Shown: in pieces, positions 58,154 through 64,000 of the stretch | Numbering within the stretch: the stretch's first letter is position 1 | Layout: each line of letters opens with the position of its first letter | NCBI RefSeq assembly: GCF_037975245.1 | Contig: NC_092568.1 | Location: forward strand, 35,812,501 to 35,876,500 | DNA from: Apostichopus japonicus | Lineage: Eukaryota > Echinodermata > Holothuroidea > Aspidochirotida > Stichopodidae | DNA: 64,000 nt | Reading direction: 5' to 3' | Translations under genes and position numbers: made by a program | Notes under the pieces: model-generated | What the model saw: the letters and a program-made list of their open reading frames with translations, nothing else | The model's database searches: none | Told to the model about the DNA's origin: nothing

Positions 58154-61100
58154 GGAATAACGGAAAAACTGTTAAACAACTATGCTGCATTTAGAGAAAG
58201 GCTGGATCTCGAGTGAGACACAATAATTAAATTAGGTAAGTTATTGGAAGTAAAACAACCAATGTTTGGTTTTTGCAGAGCTTTCGAGCAAAACTAGCTC
58301 TTCTTCAGTGCATGATCACCAAAAGTGATAAGGAGTAGCAGGAATTGAAACTATTTTATAGAGAAGATTGTCTGCATGGTTGTAAAGGCAAAGCGACTTA
58401 CTGATTTCTGCTGAATTGAGCAGAAGTTTTAGAAATTTGGAATTATTTTAATCCTCGTCGGATTATTTTAATCCGATTCCGTCGTAATTGTAAAGGATAT
58501 ACATATATATATATATATATTTATCTATTTATATATTTATTTATATATACATGCTACTTTTAATGGTGCTTTGCATTTAAAAGCAGGTACATCACTCAGC
58601 GAAAACAATTAGGCCAACATATCGAAGAAGAAGTTATATGGTTTCTGTCTAATATAATCACCTTCTTATAAAATCCTTATGCCCCATTTTAATGCCAAAA
58701 AAAATCCACACATATAAAATCTACTTTTTCTCCTTTCTTTTAACACGTTTCTAGAAATGTATGGTAATGAGGATGGTTCTATACCAGCTACCTTCCAAAT
58801 ATTGTTTATGATTGGATGGAAACCAGACATATCACAGGTAAGCTAACAAGAAGTCAGAAATTGCCATGAACTGTTCTTGAACCAATTTCAAATTGAAAAC
58901 CTTCCATCATGAAACTCGCAATGTGGGTACAATATAGGTATTCGTTACTGACTATGTGACTTAGCATGAATCATCTGCAGAGTGCAACCAAGAATAACCT
59001 GTTACTAAAAGAATAATGTTCTATCTTTTAACCGGATGTTCATATTTGGACAGTGGCATGCTGAAATTGTTTGCTTAGCTAATCCTCTGAAAGCTTTCTT
59101 GGACTTATATTTGATTGTGTATAAATTGTCAGGTTTTCACTACTTAATAGTGATTGCATTCTTTGCTAAAGAATTCTTTGGCAACCTTATTTGTTGTAAA
59201 CTTCCTTGCCTTTTTGGGAATATGGGAGAGTTGCACTCAGGATTTCAATGATAACAAGTACTTCTGTAGCTACTGTAGCAGATGTGTTGAAAGAACTTAA
59301 GTGCAGGGTGCATAGACCTAGCTTATTTTCATTGAACTTTATGCAATGGAGTTTATCTGCACAAGTAATGATAAATGATGGTATGCTTGTGATATATTCT
59401 TCAGTACTATTTAATTCATTTTTAAATCAATTAGCAATGTACCTCATTAGCTCATACAGTCATTTTTATACCATTTGTGAAGAAACAATAAGAAATTTTA
59501 AAATTTGTTATTTGAGTTTTGCACATGATTGATATTAATTATTTTCAGTGTAACATCATATTCAACCAGAAATGATGTATTCCATGATGTTACTGTATTT
59601 TATATTAGTTAACTGTTGTTGACAATTGGTTCTTGCTTAAAGTAGCATTTTGAGGTTGAGATGATTTTTTCACTATAGTTAATTCATTCAACTGAATTAG
59701 CAATGGTGGCTATCTTATTAGAGCTCATCTAGTTAAATGTTTGTTTCAATTAATGAATAAACATTTACACAATTTTAAATATTTGTTGTTTGAGTTTTGC
59801 ACATTTCACTGCTTTCACTGGATTATATATAACTCGCAACAGAGAAAAGAAATTGAGAAATAAAGTGCGCTTGTGGTGAAACGTCATACAGGCTAAACTG
59901 TCTTCACAAAATATTTGCTTGAAACTACATTTTGAGTTGATATTGGGGAAAATGTTATATTTAGTCTAACGTATTTATTTATTCTCAACTCCATAAGCAA
60001 TGACCACTCATCGGCTCATCTAGTCAAGTTTGCACCATAAACTTCATATTTACCAGAGAAAACTAACATGAAATGACATATTGCATGCTTTTACCTCACA
60101 GAAGCTAACTGTTTTGGCAATTTCATTACTTAAAGTAGCATTTTGAACATTTTTTGGGGTAAATTATTACCACTATTTAAATCATTCAACTCAATAAGGA
60201 GAGTGCCTCAAAAACTCATATTGGGAATGTTAATAGGATCAAGTAGTGAATAAATATGTCATTATTTTGAGAATATGTTATTAAGGCTTTACACATTATT
60301 TTTTATTTATCATGAAAAGCGTTCTGGATTAGCTTTGGTATGCAATCATGAGTTGCTGAAAACTTCCAAATTTAAGTTCCAATTCATCTAACGATTTTTG
60401 TTTATAGTAGAGTGTCATTATAGTTTGAATTGTCATAATAGTTATCATAATATGGAAAAGTTGAAAGGGCCTTAAATTCTAGCAGGATCTTCTTGGAGGG
60501 GCAAACCGATCCTTCTCAGATCAAAATGTCAGGCCCTCTAACTTGTATATGAATAAACTGACTGCTATATAGAGTATTTTCCTACACCTGCTTCCTTGCA
60601 GTAGATTTTTAAACATTTTTTAATTTATTATTTCTCTTGCATTTTTAATGATAATGAGAAGATTGGCAACACTGGCATATAGGTGCTGTTACTATCATTT
60701 ATTTAATATCATTTATTTAATTACAACCTTGTTTCTTTTAAAATTTAAGCAGACGTTTTTGCTGAAGGTACACAATCATACAACCATCACAAAGTTGATC
60801 CTAGAAATTTTTTTCCTTATTGACATGAAGCTGTCTCCTTTGGTCAATTTGGAAGCCAAATTAAAAATGATTTATTCATTCCTTTTTAAATATTCATATG
60901 AGGATTTATAGAACGTTGGGATGCAATGTCACAACGTAACAGTCTTATCCCCGCTTCACTTTGTCTTAATTTGTGTGGACATAATTAGATTTTACTTCAA
61001 AATGAGATTTTGTTTTAAAGAATGGAACAAAGTATTAGAGGTAAAATGGAAAAAGATCTTGGATGATCATTGCAACTTAACTTTTGAGCATATAGATTCG

Positions 61101-63250
61101 GACATGTTTCACCTTTAAAAGCATATATAGATGAGAGGTGTTAACTGGATTTATGACTAAATCATTTTGGAACACCGGGCAGATTATTATGTAAATTTGA
61201 GATACCTTTTAAACAGTGTGATCATCTTTAGAAAGAATAACAATAAGCAATTAAGATGAAAAAGTGTCATAATTTGTTTTTAAATTTTATGAATAAGGCA
61301 TATTTTTTAAATCTTAAATCTTTCATAGTTGTTGTTGTTGTTTTTCCAATGAAGTATAACCCTATTTTGGTAACCATACAGCTATGAGAGTTTGCTTTGT
61401 CCCCTGACAATTACATCAATGCCCTCCTGGTATCTGCTCAATGCCATAAATGGTCATATTTTTTGTATTATTCATCTCGCCCCAGAACTTGACTTATAAA
61501 CTCCCCTTAGATCCTTTTATTCGGGCTTTGTTGTTCATTGTGAGTTGTAATCAATACCATTCCTCCAAATATTGCTGTGTAATATCTTCAATCTTGTGGT
61601 GTTAGTCCACACTTGTACTCTCTTTGAGTCAGGCTAAGAGCATTGTGGCAGAAGAGAGAGAGAGAGCTATTTTTGGGAGTCTTCATCTAGAACAGTGTTA
61701 TACCCTGCAGGCAGTATAACTACTCCTTGTCCATATAGTACAACTTCTTGATGTTTGGCAGGTTGGATTTGCTTCACATAATTTGAGGTTCTCATGGGAG
61801 ATGCATGGAGGAAAAGTATGTCAAGTGCCAATTATGTTTAATTACAGACTTCTTTGGAAAAGAAGTTTGATATTCTAGTTTGACAGGACAAGTCTAATTT
61901 TAATGAAAGCTTTCATTACAATAGCATGGAAATGGAGTGATGAATGAAGAGATTACAAGAAAACAGAAGAAGAATGAAACAAAAACAGCATCTTTCTCTT
62001 TGCAACCACTGGCATAGCATGCACCTTTAAATTCAATATACTTTCCAATATTTGTCAAGTAAACTGTGGTATCCTGTGGATGACCAAATATGGTGAGAAC
62101 GGTAAACCAATTTCCCTCTGAAACCTCCTGAAGTTGCTATTTATATTTACCCATGGAAAAGTCTTTGACCTATGCTGTATCTCTATCAATAATTAAATAT
62201 GAGATCCTTTATGTTCAGATTTGTCTTGTCCTTATCAGTTGGGGACAATTTGAAATTGCTTGAAGTCAACTTTACTCAGAGAAGTTTGTACAATGCCAGC
62301 GTTTTATTTTGTTTATAGTTGTGTACCATCATTTCTGTGACAAATAAATGTTAAAAATATATTTGCTGTTTTAAAGATAGAAATGTCAAACTCCTGTTAC
62401 AGTTGTTTTTGTTCCAATGGGAAATATTAACTGGAAGTTCATATTTACATTTCACAAGGCTAAAGCTTTAAGTGTTTTGAATAAATGGCCAAAATTGCTA
62501 GCAGGTGGAAAACAGGTTGAATCAAGAAAACTTGATAATGATGATGATGATGTACAGTACTTCGAACTCAATTTTGATAAATGTTTGGAAGTCTCAATAT
62601 GCACGACAAAAAAGGAGATGTTGTTGTCCCTTAAAATCCGTTTGCATGTTAGTGTTCACTCTTTGCAAGAATTTTTCCAGAATGGTTTGCAATGGGGTCC
62701 TTGTGAACTTACATTTTATGCAAAGTGTTACAGGATGGCAGTTTAAAACATGTGACTTAGTTTGATGAATAAGGTATGCATTAAATTATTGTTTTGCTGT
62801 TTGTAATGGTGGGAAACTTTTGTATAGGTAGTCCCAAATTTGGTACCTTATTGAATTTTGGATTTGACCAGAAGAGACCATGCTACAACATAGGAAAAAT
62901 ACATAATGAAAAATTTGTTGAGACATCTTGAAAAATGTTAGGTCATAGTTTAAAATGCTCACAAGAGTTCCATACATAGAGCTATGCTTGAACTTTCCCA
63001 ATCTTTCAATTCCATAGGGTCTAAACATTCTGGTTTCTAAAAAATTGTGATTCTCTGTTAGTTTTAAACGAGTTCGGTTTCAATTATCAATTTTATTCCT
63101 GTCCTGTACCACTTGTAAGGCATTGTTCTTCATTTGTGTAATATTGTATTTCATTTGAAAGAAAGTAACACAAGAGTCTCATATTATTTGCATTTCGCCC
63201 CTGAGCAGCCCAAAAATGAACCTCTGGAAAGAGAGAGCGAGCATTGGTGA
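2570..63250 (+). CDS. NDUFAF5: NDUFAF5 orthologue, complex I assembly factor 5 (spliced, 5' end missing)
   Basis: Ten exons, joined at GT/AG borders, give about 254 residues in one frame. The N-terminal exon is not in the window; the human protein is about 345 residues. NDUFAF5 is a mitochondrial matrix protein that hydroxylates an arginine of NDUFS7 early in assembly of the complex I peripheral arm; it has a class I SAM-dependent methyltransferase fold. Seen here in order: [14 protein letters not shown]; the SAM-binding glycine loop [80 protein letters not shown]; and [19 protein letters not shown]. These segments match the human protein in order and spacing. Introns run from 0.6 to 28.7 kb. 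The human glycine loop reads GCGRG where this copy has GSGRG. The main uncertainties are the last exon and the missing first exon. The identification itself is secure. Confidence 0.95.
2611..4555 (+). other. NDUFAF5 intron
   Basis: An intron of 1.9 kb. It holds the array of about 65-bp units described separately, C-rich and G-rich tracts near 3450-3480 and 3580, and otherwise unremarkable AT-rich sequence. Confidence 0.85.
2822..3094. repeat. Tandem repeat, about four units of 64-67 bp
   Basis: The motif TCACTGCATTTTGGAACATT recurs at about 2872, 2939, 3004 (diverged) and 3067. It is followed each time by ATTAACCTGT-like sequence and a TTCAAAG..ACTGTATGTGTTCAA segment. Three of the four copies carry GACGTCA or GACATCA next to it. 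Confidence 0.85.
4556..4619 (+). CDS. NDUFAF5: NDUFAF5 exon with SAM-binding loop
   Basis: A 64-nt exon after a pyrimidine-rich acceptor (CCTTTAG), with donor GTAAGT. One base completes the arginine codon, then [21 protein letters not shown]. It holds methyltransferase motif I (D-I-G-S-G-R-G), the nucleotide loop that contacts SAM. Human has LDLGCGRGYI here, so the Cys is replaced by Ser while the glycines are kept. Confidence 0.95.
4620..5255 (+). other. NDUFAF5 intron
   Basis: A 0.6-kb intron, the shortest in the gene, with C-rich runs near 4680 and 4890. No other feature is seen. Confidence 0.85.
5256..5303 (+). CDS. NDUFAF5: NDUFAF5 exon, post-motif I strand
   Basis: A 48-nt exon between acceptor TTCTTCCAG and donor GTAAGA, reading [16 protein letters not shown]. 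It aligns with the human ETIGKFFQADIAENAL segment, the second beta strand of the Rossmann-like fold. The usual acidic residue after strand 2 is present as Glu (CEMS) in place of Asp (ADIA). It is in phase 0 at both ends. Confidence 0.9.
5682..7735. repeat. Satellite of ~40-bp monomers with 120-bp trimer organisation
   Basis: About 50 copies of a unit centred on CTCACTTATCTCACAAGTGA, followed by GATGTGATGTTAGCAGTTAA. Each unit contains a near-perfect inverted repeat, ATCTCAC-AA-GTGAGAT. At 6001-6340 a variant (AACTCAAGTATCTCACAAGT) recurs every 119 bp (6001, 6120, 6239). In the right half (6820-7660) a different subfamily carries GACCCACTTATCTTGGAAT and GGTATCATTGTCCACCCACT, also spaced by about 120 bp (7283 and 7403). 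The edges are more diverged, as is usual for such arrays. Confidence 0.95.
9683..9886. repeat. Tandem duplication, two units of 102 bp
   Basis: GGCAATATTCATTCTGGAA at 9683 recurs as GGCAACATTCATCCTGGAA at 9785. The similarity continues through ATTAATGAAACAAA and TGACACCTT to the end of each unit. Confidence 0.85.
10606..10712 (+). CDS. NDUFAF5: NDUFAF5 exon, motif II region
   Basis: A 107-nt exon after acceptor CACATTTTTAG; the donor is the less common GTGCGT. It reads [20 protein letters not shown], then [15 protein letters not shown] and two bases of a serine codon. The LPF-FDLV-SSL part is strongly conserved; the first half is variable in the family. It lies about 3 kb downstream of the large satellite array. 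Confidence 0.92.
10713..15074 (+). other. NDUFAF5 intron
   Basis: A 4.4-kb intron, mostly AT-rich. A C-run lies at 10854-10867, a short GT microsatellite at about 12235, and a somewhat more GC-balanced stretch at 12430-12730. No frame there looks coding. Confidence 0.8.
15075..15114 (+). CDS. NDUFAF5: NDUFAF5 short exon, LHWVNDLP motif
   Basis: A 40-nt exon after acceptor CCTTTGTAG, with donor GTATCA. One base completes Ser, then [13 protein letters not shown]. The LHWVNDLP string is a hallmark of the family and matches human exactly at these eight positions. Confidence 0.93.
16490..16600. repeat. Short tandem repeat, about 34-bp units
   Basis: AGCTACAGC.TTGTGTACAGCAT is repeated three times with small changes (near 16497, 16524 and 16550), with a fourth decayed copy after it. 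Confidence 0.8.
18080..18145 (-). repeat. Degraded tRNA-derived SINE fragment
   Basis: Read on the minus strand it gives GGATGGCTTAGTTGCTAGAG (A-box like), then CCAGAGGTCGATTGTT (decayed B-box), with roughly tRNA spacing. No intact tRNA fold is claimed. Confidence 0.4.
18915..19025 (+). CDS. NDUFAF5: NDUFAF5 exon, FGGDTL-ELR motif
   Basis: A 111-nt exon, phase 0 at both ends, after a long CT-rich tract and CTCTCAG, with donor GTAAGA. It reads [37 protein letters not shown]. The human counterpart is [20 protein letters not shown] followed by [17 protein letters not shown]. It is the longest and best conserved stretch of the gene in this window. Confidence 0.96.
20865..20940 (+). repeat. Decayed tRNA-like sequence
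   Basis: CTCATGGTGTAGCAATTAGA resembles a tRNA A-box region. It is followed at tRNA-like distance by GGTTCAAAACCTCC, a B-box-like string. It is probably an old SINE head; the body is not recognised. Confidence 0.35.
21232..21517. mobile_element. Short non-autonomous element with imperfect terminal inverted repeats
   Basis: The left end ACCAGGCACGTAGTCAAGG pairs with the right end, which reads CCTCGCTACGCGCCTGGT. The interior has G/C-runs and no open frame. I saw no convincing target-site duplication. The GC-rich ends stand out against the AT-rich intron. Confidence 0.55.
22104..23375. repeat. Interrupted array of about 80-120-bp units
   Basis: Six units share TTCCAGGTAAGATAAATATA, then a GACAATTGTTGATCA-like segment, then TAGTCAAGGAATAAGTGTAT and TTCCAAT. 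Three lie at 22104-22391 and three at 23050-23375. The 658 bp between the two blocks is unrelated. Confidence 0.85.
23631..24331 (+). mobile_element. tRNA-derived SINE, about 700 bp
   Basis: The head has an A-box (TAGCCTAGTGGTTAGAGCAT) and a B-box (AGGGTTCGACTCTGGG) at tRNA spacing, so it is pol III type. The body ends with GCGCCATGAGCGTCTTCGGA, then GGCGCAATACCAAGTGTA, a tail style seen in SINEs that share 3' ends with L2-like LINEs. A short (ATTCT)n tail follows. The exact family is unknown to me. Confidence 0.75.
24716..24802 (+). CDS. NDUFAF5: NDUFAF5 exon, FSPHISPFT segment
   Basis: An 87-nt exon (29 codons) with donor GTAAGC. The acceptor (TTTATAATGAAG) has a weak pyrimidine tract broken by ATAATGA. 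It reads [29 protein letters not shown], which matches human [20 protein letters not shown] and GRAGFNTLTV almost residue for residue. It precedes the 28.7-kb intron. Confidence 0.95.
28585..29295. repeat. Minisatellite of about 20-bp units
   Basis: Variants of TATAGTTTGGTCCATACCTG recur more than 30 times with substitutions (TTGGACC, TTTTAACC, AAGCTTGG). Unit length stays near 20 bp, with occasional insertions. The array is most regular in the middle. Confidence 0.9.
29816..29917. repeat. (TA)n microsatellite
   Basis: About 100 bp of nearly pure alternating TA, with a few interruptions. Confidence 0.95.
31501..31872 (-). CDS. Candidate antisense terminal exon or ORF, unknown protein
   Basis: On the minus strand a frame stays open from the stop codon at 31876-31878 down to the TAA at 31501-31503. 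The ATG at 31809 would give 102 residues. An AG acceptor-like site lies at 31873-31874, so it could also be a last exon beginning [12 protein letters not shown]. Visible features: a hydrophobic aromatic stretch ([15 protein letters not shown]), a [15 protein letters not shown] segment and a strongly acidic tail (EEEEKEDDD). Synonymous positions look less AT-biased than the flanking intron. I do not recognise a family. No polyadenylation signal was seen just downstream on the minus strand. It could be chance, a nested gene or a relic. Confidence 0.25.
   Translation of the reverse strand, partial: SIPLTHDYFHNHINSSSQVSGMMRYHFTYFFQTISNFEYSKHRLGTMAYDILYSLFLFPVVKPTCSYPMNENSDAGIITFLIFDKKNGEIIGKLGGTQVGYYEHEREEEKNKKKEEEEKEDDD
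34297..34412. repeat. Imperfect palindrome of about 115 bp
   Basis: GCAAGTGG near the left end matches CCACTTGC near the right end. The centre reads GTAAGTTGTAAATCATACAC then AACTTAC. The arms are diverged but pair over much of their length. Confidence 0.5.
36195..36331. repeat. Tandem duplication, two units of 70 bp
   Basis: AGTAACTCACAATCTGCTTG occurs at 36195 and 36265. Both are followed by GCCACTTTTGAAATTAGTTT. Confidence 0.9.
37437..37568. repeat. Compound trinucleotide microsatellite
   Basis: Runs of AAT, AAC and ACC triplets. The open frames on both strands here (threonine-rich on +, isoleucine/valine-rich on -) are a by-product of the repeat. Confidence 0.9.
39415..40140. repeat. 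Pair of inverted repeat copies around a (TATACA)-rich core
   Basis: The left copy has GGTCATTCCA and CAGGTGACCGATTCCA. The right copy carries their reverse complements, GGAATCGGTCACCTG and TGGAATGACC. Between them lie TATA/CATA microsatellites (39830-40000) and a G-run at 40011-40023. Confidence 0.6.
44099..44475. repeat. Two diverged copies of a dispersed repeat, spaced ~300 bp
   Basis: AATTGGCTCAGCTGTTTCCG at 44119 resembles AATCGGCCCAGCTGTTTAGG near 44420. Both are followed by GA(C/T)ATTGTTTT/GATGTTTTGA-like sequence. A CTTTGACCTC / CCTCTGACCT theme lies between them. Confidence 0.55.
47750..48225. repeat. Diverged duplication, period about 250 bp
   Basis: CTGCTTTAA-ATATCA, CAAAG(A)AAAT, TGTTTAATT, ATCCATG and ATGATGAACCA appear in the same order from 47861 and again from 48111. 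Confidence 0.65.
49298..49764. mobile_element. hAT-like MITE, 467 bp, terminal repeats TAGGGATGCACCGGAT
   Basis: The left end TAGGGATGCACCGGAT and the right end ATCCGGTGCATCCCTA are perfect reverse complements over 16 bases. Sub-terminal CCGGCCGGAT motifs occur at both ends in inverted orientation. TCTGTAT flanks the left end directly and recurs three bases after the right end, which may be a slightly altered target duplication. The element holds no transposase frame. TAGGGATGCACCG ends are a style known for hAT-family elements in animals. Confidence 0.8.
51087..52232. repeat. Tandem array of 102-bp units (11 copies)
   Basis: CTTTTGTTGCCTCAAATAAC or a close variant starts units near 51122, 51231, 51345, 51447, 51549, 51652, 51754, 51868, 51970, 52072 and 52177. 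Most spacings are 102-103 bp. Two 114-bp variants, carrying CAATGCAGCACAAGAA, are 523 bp apart. Because 102 is a multiple of three, frames of 123 and 214 codons run through it, but the product ([20 protein letters not shown]...) is just the repeat translated. Confidence 0.95.
52249..52276. repeat. (TAA)n microsatellite next to the 102-bp array
   Basis: A short run of TAATAG/TAA triplets begins just after the array ends. Confidence 0.85.
53483..53624 (+). CDS. NDUFAF5: NDUFAF5 exon, C-terminal helical region
   Basis: A 142-nt exon after a T-run and acceptor TGTTAACAG. The donor GTTTGG is non-consensus beyond GT. It reads [32 protein letters not shown], then [15 protein letters not shown] and one base. 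The conserved NYP, the LMEDLQGMGE-like segment and the LLHRDT-AAAAVY segment of the family are all recognisable. Confidence 0.95.
54792..55074. repeat. Tandem duplication, two units of about 140 bp
   Basis: Shared blocks in order: ACTGCAG(A/G)(G/T)CACAAAAGAG, TTTGACATGGTAT, AGTAATCC, GGTGGTGCAGATGGTGAAA and GAGACGTTTAAACCTT. The second unit starts at about 54932. The second unit has an extra GC-rich stretch (GCTGCAGCCCCCTCAGGATC). Confidence 0.9.
56053..56190 (-). mobile_element. Retroposon 3' end fragment
   Basis: Read on the minus strand it gives TTCCTTCTGGGATTCAATAA, then AGTTGACTTACTTAC. A GGGAT-CAATAAAGT ending with a short tetranucleotide tail is typical of LINE or SINE 3' ends. Upstream of it the ATGATACAAAATACAAA motif is duplicated. 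No reverse transcriptase frame is present. Confidence 0.5.
57305..57350. repeat. (TA)n microsatellite
   Basis: An almost pure alternating TA run. Confidence 0.95.
58029..58561. mobile_element. Fold-back element with long AT-rich inverted arms
   Basis: The left arm starts AAAAGTAGCATGTATATATA and continues with (AAATA/GATA)n and (TA)n. The right arm (about 58498-58561) is its reverse complement, ending ATACATGCTACTTTT. The arms match over about 45 bases apart from one extra GATAAATA-type copy on the left. The 400-bp interior is unique, with GAGCTTTCGAGCAAAACTAG at 58277-58300. No coding frame or clear target duplication was seen. Confidence 0.75.
58755..58837 (+). CDS. NDUFAF5: NDUFAF5 penultimate exon
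   Basis: An 83-nt exon after acceptor ACGTTTCTAG, with donor GTAAGC. It completes Glu, then [27 protein letters not shown]. Human has [27 protein letters not shown]. It ends in phase 0 after CAG. It begins about 190 bp after a fold-back element. Confidence 0.95.
58838..63208 (+). other. NDUFAF5 last intron
   Basis: A 4.4-kb AT-rich intron. Diverged repeats occupy 59390-60300, and a GA run lies at 61647-61665. The 109-codon and 86-codon frames at 62417-62765 overlap each other and resemble no family I know. Confidence 0.6.
59390..60300. repeat. Old tandem repeat, units of about 210-280 bp
   Basis: TTTGTT(A/G)TTTGAGTTTTGCACAT occurs near 59502 and 59780. TTAAAGTAGCATTTTGA occurs near 59638 and 60132, with a weaker copy near 59922. 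ATTCATTCAACTGAATTAGCAATG has diverged copies near 59985 and 60185. Confidence 0.6.
63209..63250 (+). CDS. NDUFAF5: Proposed NDUFAF5 terminal exon, possibly frameshifted
   Basis: After acceptor CCCCTGAGCAG, the phase inherited from the previous exon reads [13 protein letters not shown] and stops at TGA 63248-63250. That gives a C-terminus about 20 residues shorter than human ([20 protein letters not shown]...). In the overlapping frame the same DNA reads [15 protein letters not shown] and stops at TAA 63276-63278, which looks more like the family ([14 protein letters not shown]). The two frames meet in the AG run at 63228-63237. So either the end is naturally short, or a one-base (or two-base) indel in the AG run has broken or misrepresented the frame. 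A canonical AATAAA follows within 45 bases. Placement rests on frame, acceptor, weak similarity and the polyadenylation signal. Confidence 0.55.
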   Translation, partial: PKNEPLERESEHW

Positions 63251-63291
63251 TTTGACATTATCCCTTTCAAAGGAGTAACACGTTGCAAACA

Positions 63292-63297
63292 AATAAA
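63292..63297 (+). terminator. Polyadenylation signal AATAAA
   Basis: A perfect AATAAA lies 41 bases after the TGA at 63250 and 13 bases after the alternative TAA at 63278. Cleavage would be expected about 15-30 bases further on. If the last exon is correct, the 3' UTR is very short. Confidence 0.5.
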
Positions 63298-64000
63298 GTG
63301 CTCATGGATTCTAGTAAAAGCAAACATCCATTTGCAGGCCTGATCTACCATAAGTGCAATCATAGCTCATGTCAGTGACTCAATTTTCTTTCAAGCTATC
63401 ACCTTTAGATTTTGTGCCAGAGAAATGCTTCAAAGATGATGTGATAATGACTTCCTTCCATTACAGTAACAAATGGGAGCTATTGTCATTGCCTCTTATT
63501 TTTCACATTTTGTGTTCAAAACCTTCGATCATAGCTCCTTAGATTTTTGGGGAAACGGTTTGTTGCAACATTAATTCTCTGTTGCTATGGCTTTACTAAT
63601 AACACAATATCTCACAATGATAAACAGCTCTTGTAAGACTACATCTTTGCACCTGTCCAGAATTGAAGTAAATCAAACTAGTATTCATCCATGTGTATTT
63701 GCTGTAGGCTGTATTCTTGTCTAATTTAAAAGACGAGTAGTAACCAGTAATTGGCAGGGATATAGACAACCTTTTTTCTTTCTTTTTTTGCCTTTCTTTT
63801 TTTTTATTTCCCTTTCTTTCATTTCATAATCTTACGTCGAATATAAAGAAGAAAGTGCATAGAAAAAGGAGATACTTAAAGCTTACCTGCAAATATGCTC
63901 TTGTATGTTAATGGATTGCTAGTATATTGTGCAACTTGATGAGGCACTCAAGCGAAATTCATGATATTCATTATTCTGTGCACACATGATGAAATTGTGC
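63298..64000. other. Downstream flank
   Basis: AT-rich sequence with a T/C-rich tract at 63770-63820. I see no gene or RNA here. Confidence 0.5.

Larger units (their letters stand above)
53625..58754 (+). other. NDUFAF5 intron
   Basis: A 5.1-kb intron. It holds a 140-bp duplication at 54792-55074, a retroposon 3' end at 56053-56190, a C-run at 56265-56279, TA-rich microsatellites at 57305-57350 and 57970-58015, and a fold-back element at 58029-58561. Confidence 0.85.

Noticed and set aside
58277-58310. Minus-strand CTGAAGA...GCTCGAAAG as a hammerhead ribozyme core
   Set aside because: An unpaired A interrupts the base of stem II, and no suitable stem III with a cleavage site follows, so the resemblance is partial only.
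62417-62765. Overlapping frames of 109 and 86 codons as coding exons
   Set aside because: They overlap in different frames, show no family motifs and lie in the last intron with no supporting splice pattern.
1-64000. CRISPR array, operon or prophage
   Set aside because: The DNA is plainly eukaryotic, with introns and animal-type repeats. The regular arrays are direct tandem repeats without unique spacers.

Overview
This is AT-rich eukaryotic genomic DNA, not a microbial replicon. It shows spliced exons with GT/AG borders, kilobase-scale introns, many microsatellites, tandem-repeat arrays, a tRNA-derived SINE and inverted-repeat transposon remnants. The only gene I can recognise is on the + strand and spans almost the whole window. 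It is an orthologue of NDUFAF5, the mitochondrial complex I assembly factor 5 (SAM-dependent methyltransferase fold). Nine exons (2570-58837) join in a single continuous reading frame and follow the family colinearly. A tenth, terminal exon is proposed at 63209-63250, followed by an AATAAA at 63292-63297. The first exon (mitochondrial presequence and conserved N-terminal segment) was not found and probably lies left of the window. The repeat content and the level of conservation suggest a marine invertebrate deuterostome, perhaps an echinoderm; this is inference from style, not a demonstrated assignment.

Layout: 1-2569 is the end of intron 1. Visible exons lie at 2570-2610, 4556-4619, 5256-5303, 10606-10712, 15075-15114, 18915-19025, 24716-24802, 53483-53624, 58755-58837 and (proposed) 63209-63250. 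The intron after 5303 carries a satellite of about 2 kb built from 40-bp monomers, partly organised as 120-bp trimers. The intron after 19026 carries an interrupted array of about 95-bp units, a short inverted-repeat element and a SINE of about 700 bp. The 28.7-kb intron after 24803 holds a 20-bp minisatellite, a candidate antisense exon, an hAT-like non-autonomous element and a 102-bp array whose repeat length keeps a reading frame open. The next intron holds a fold-back element with long arms.

Most open frames in the window are short chance frames within introns. The biology is one housekeeping nuclear gene for a mitochondrial protein, inflated by repeats. The items most worth checking are the broken-looking last exon, the three organised tandem arrays, the fold-back element and the antisense open frame at 31501-31872.
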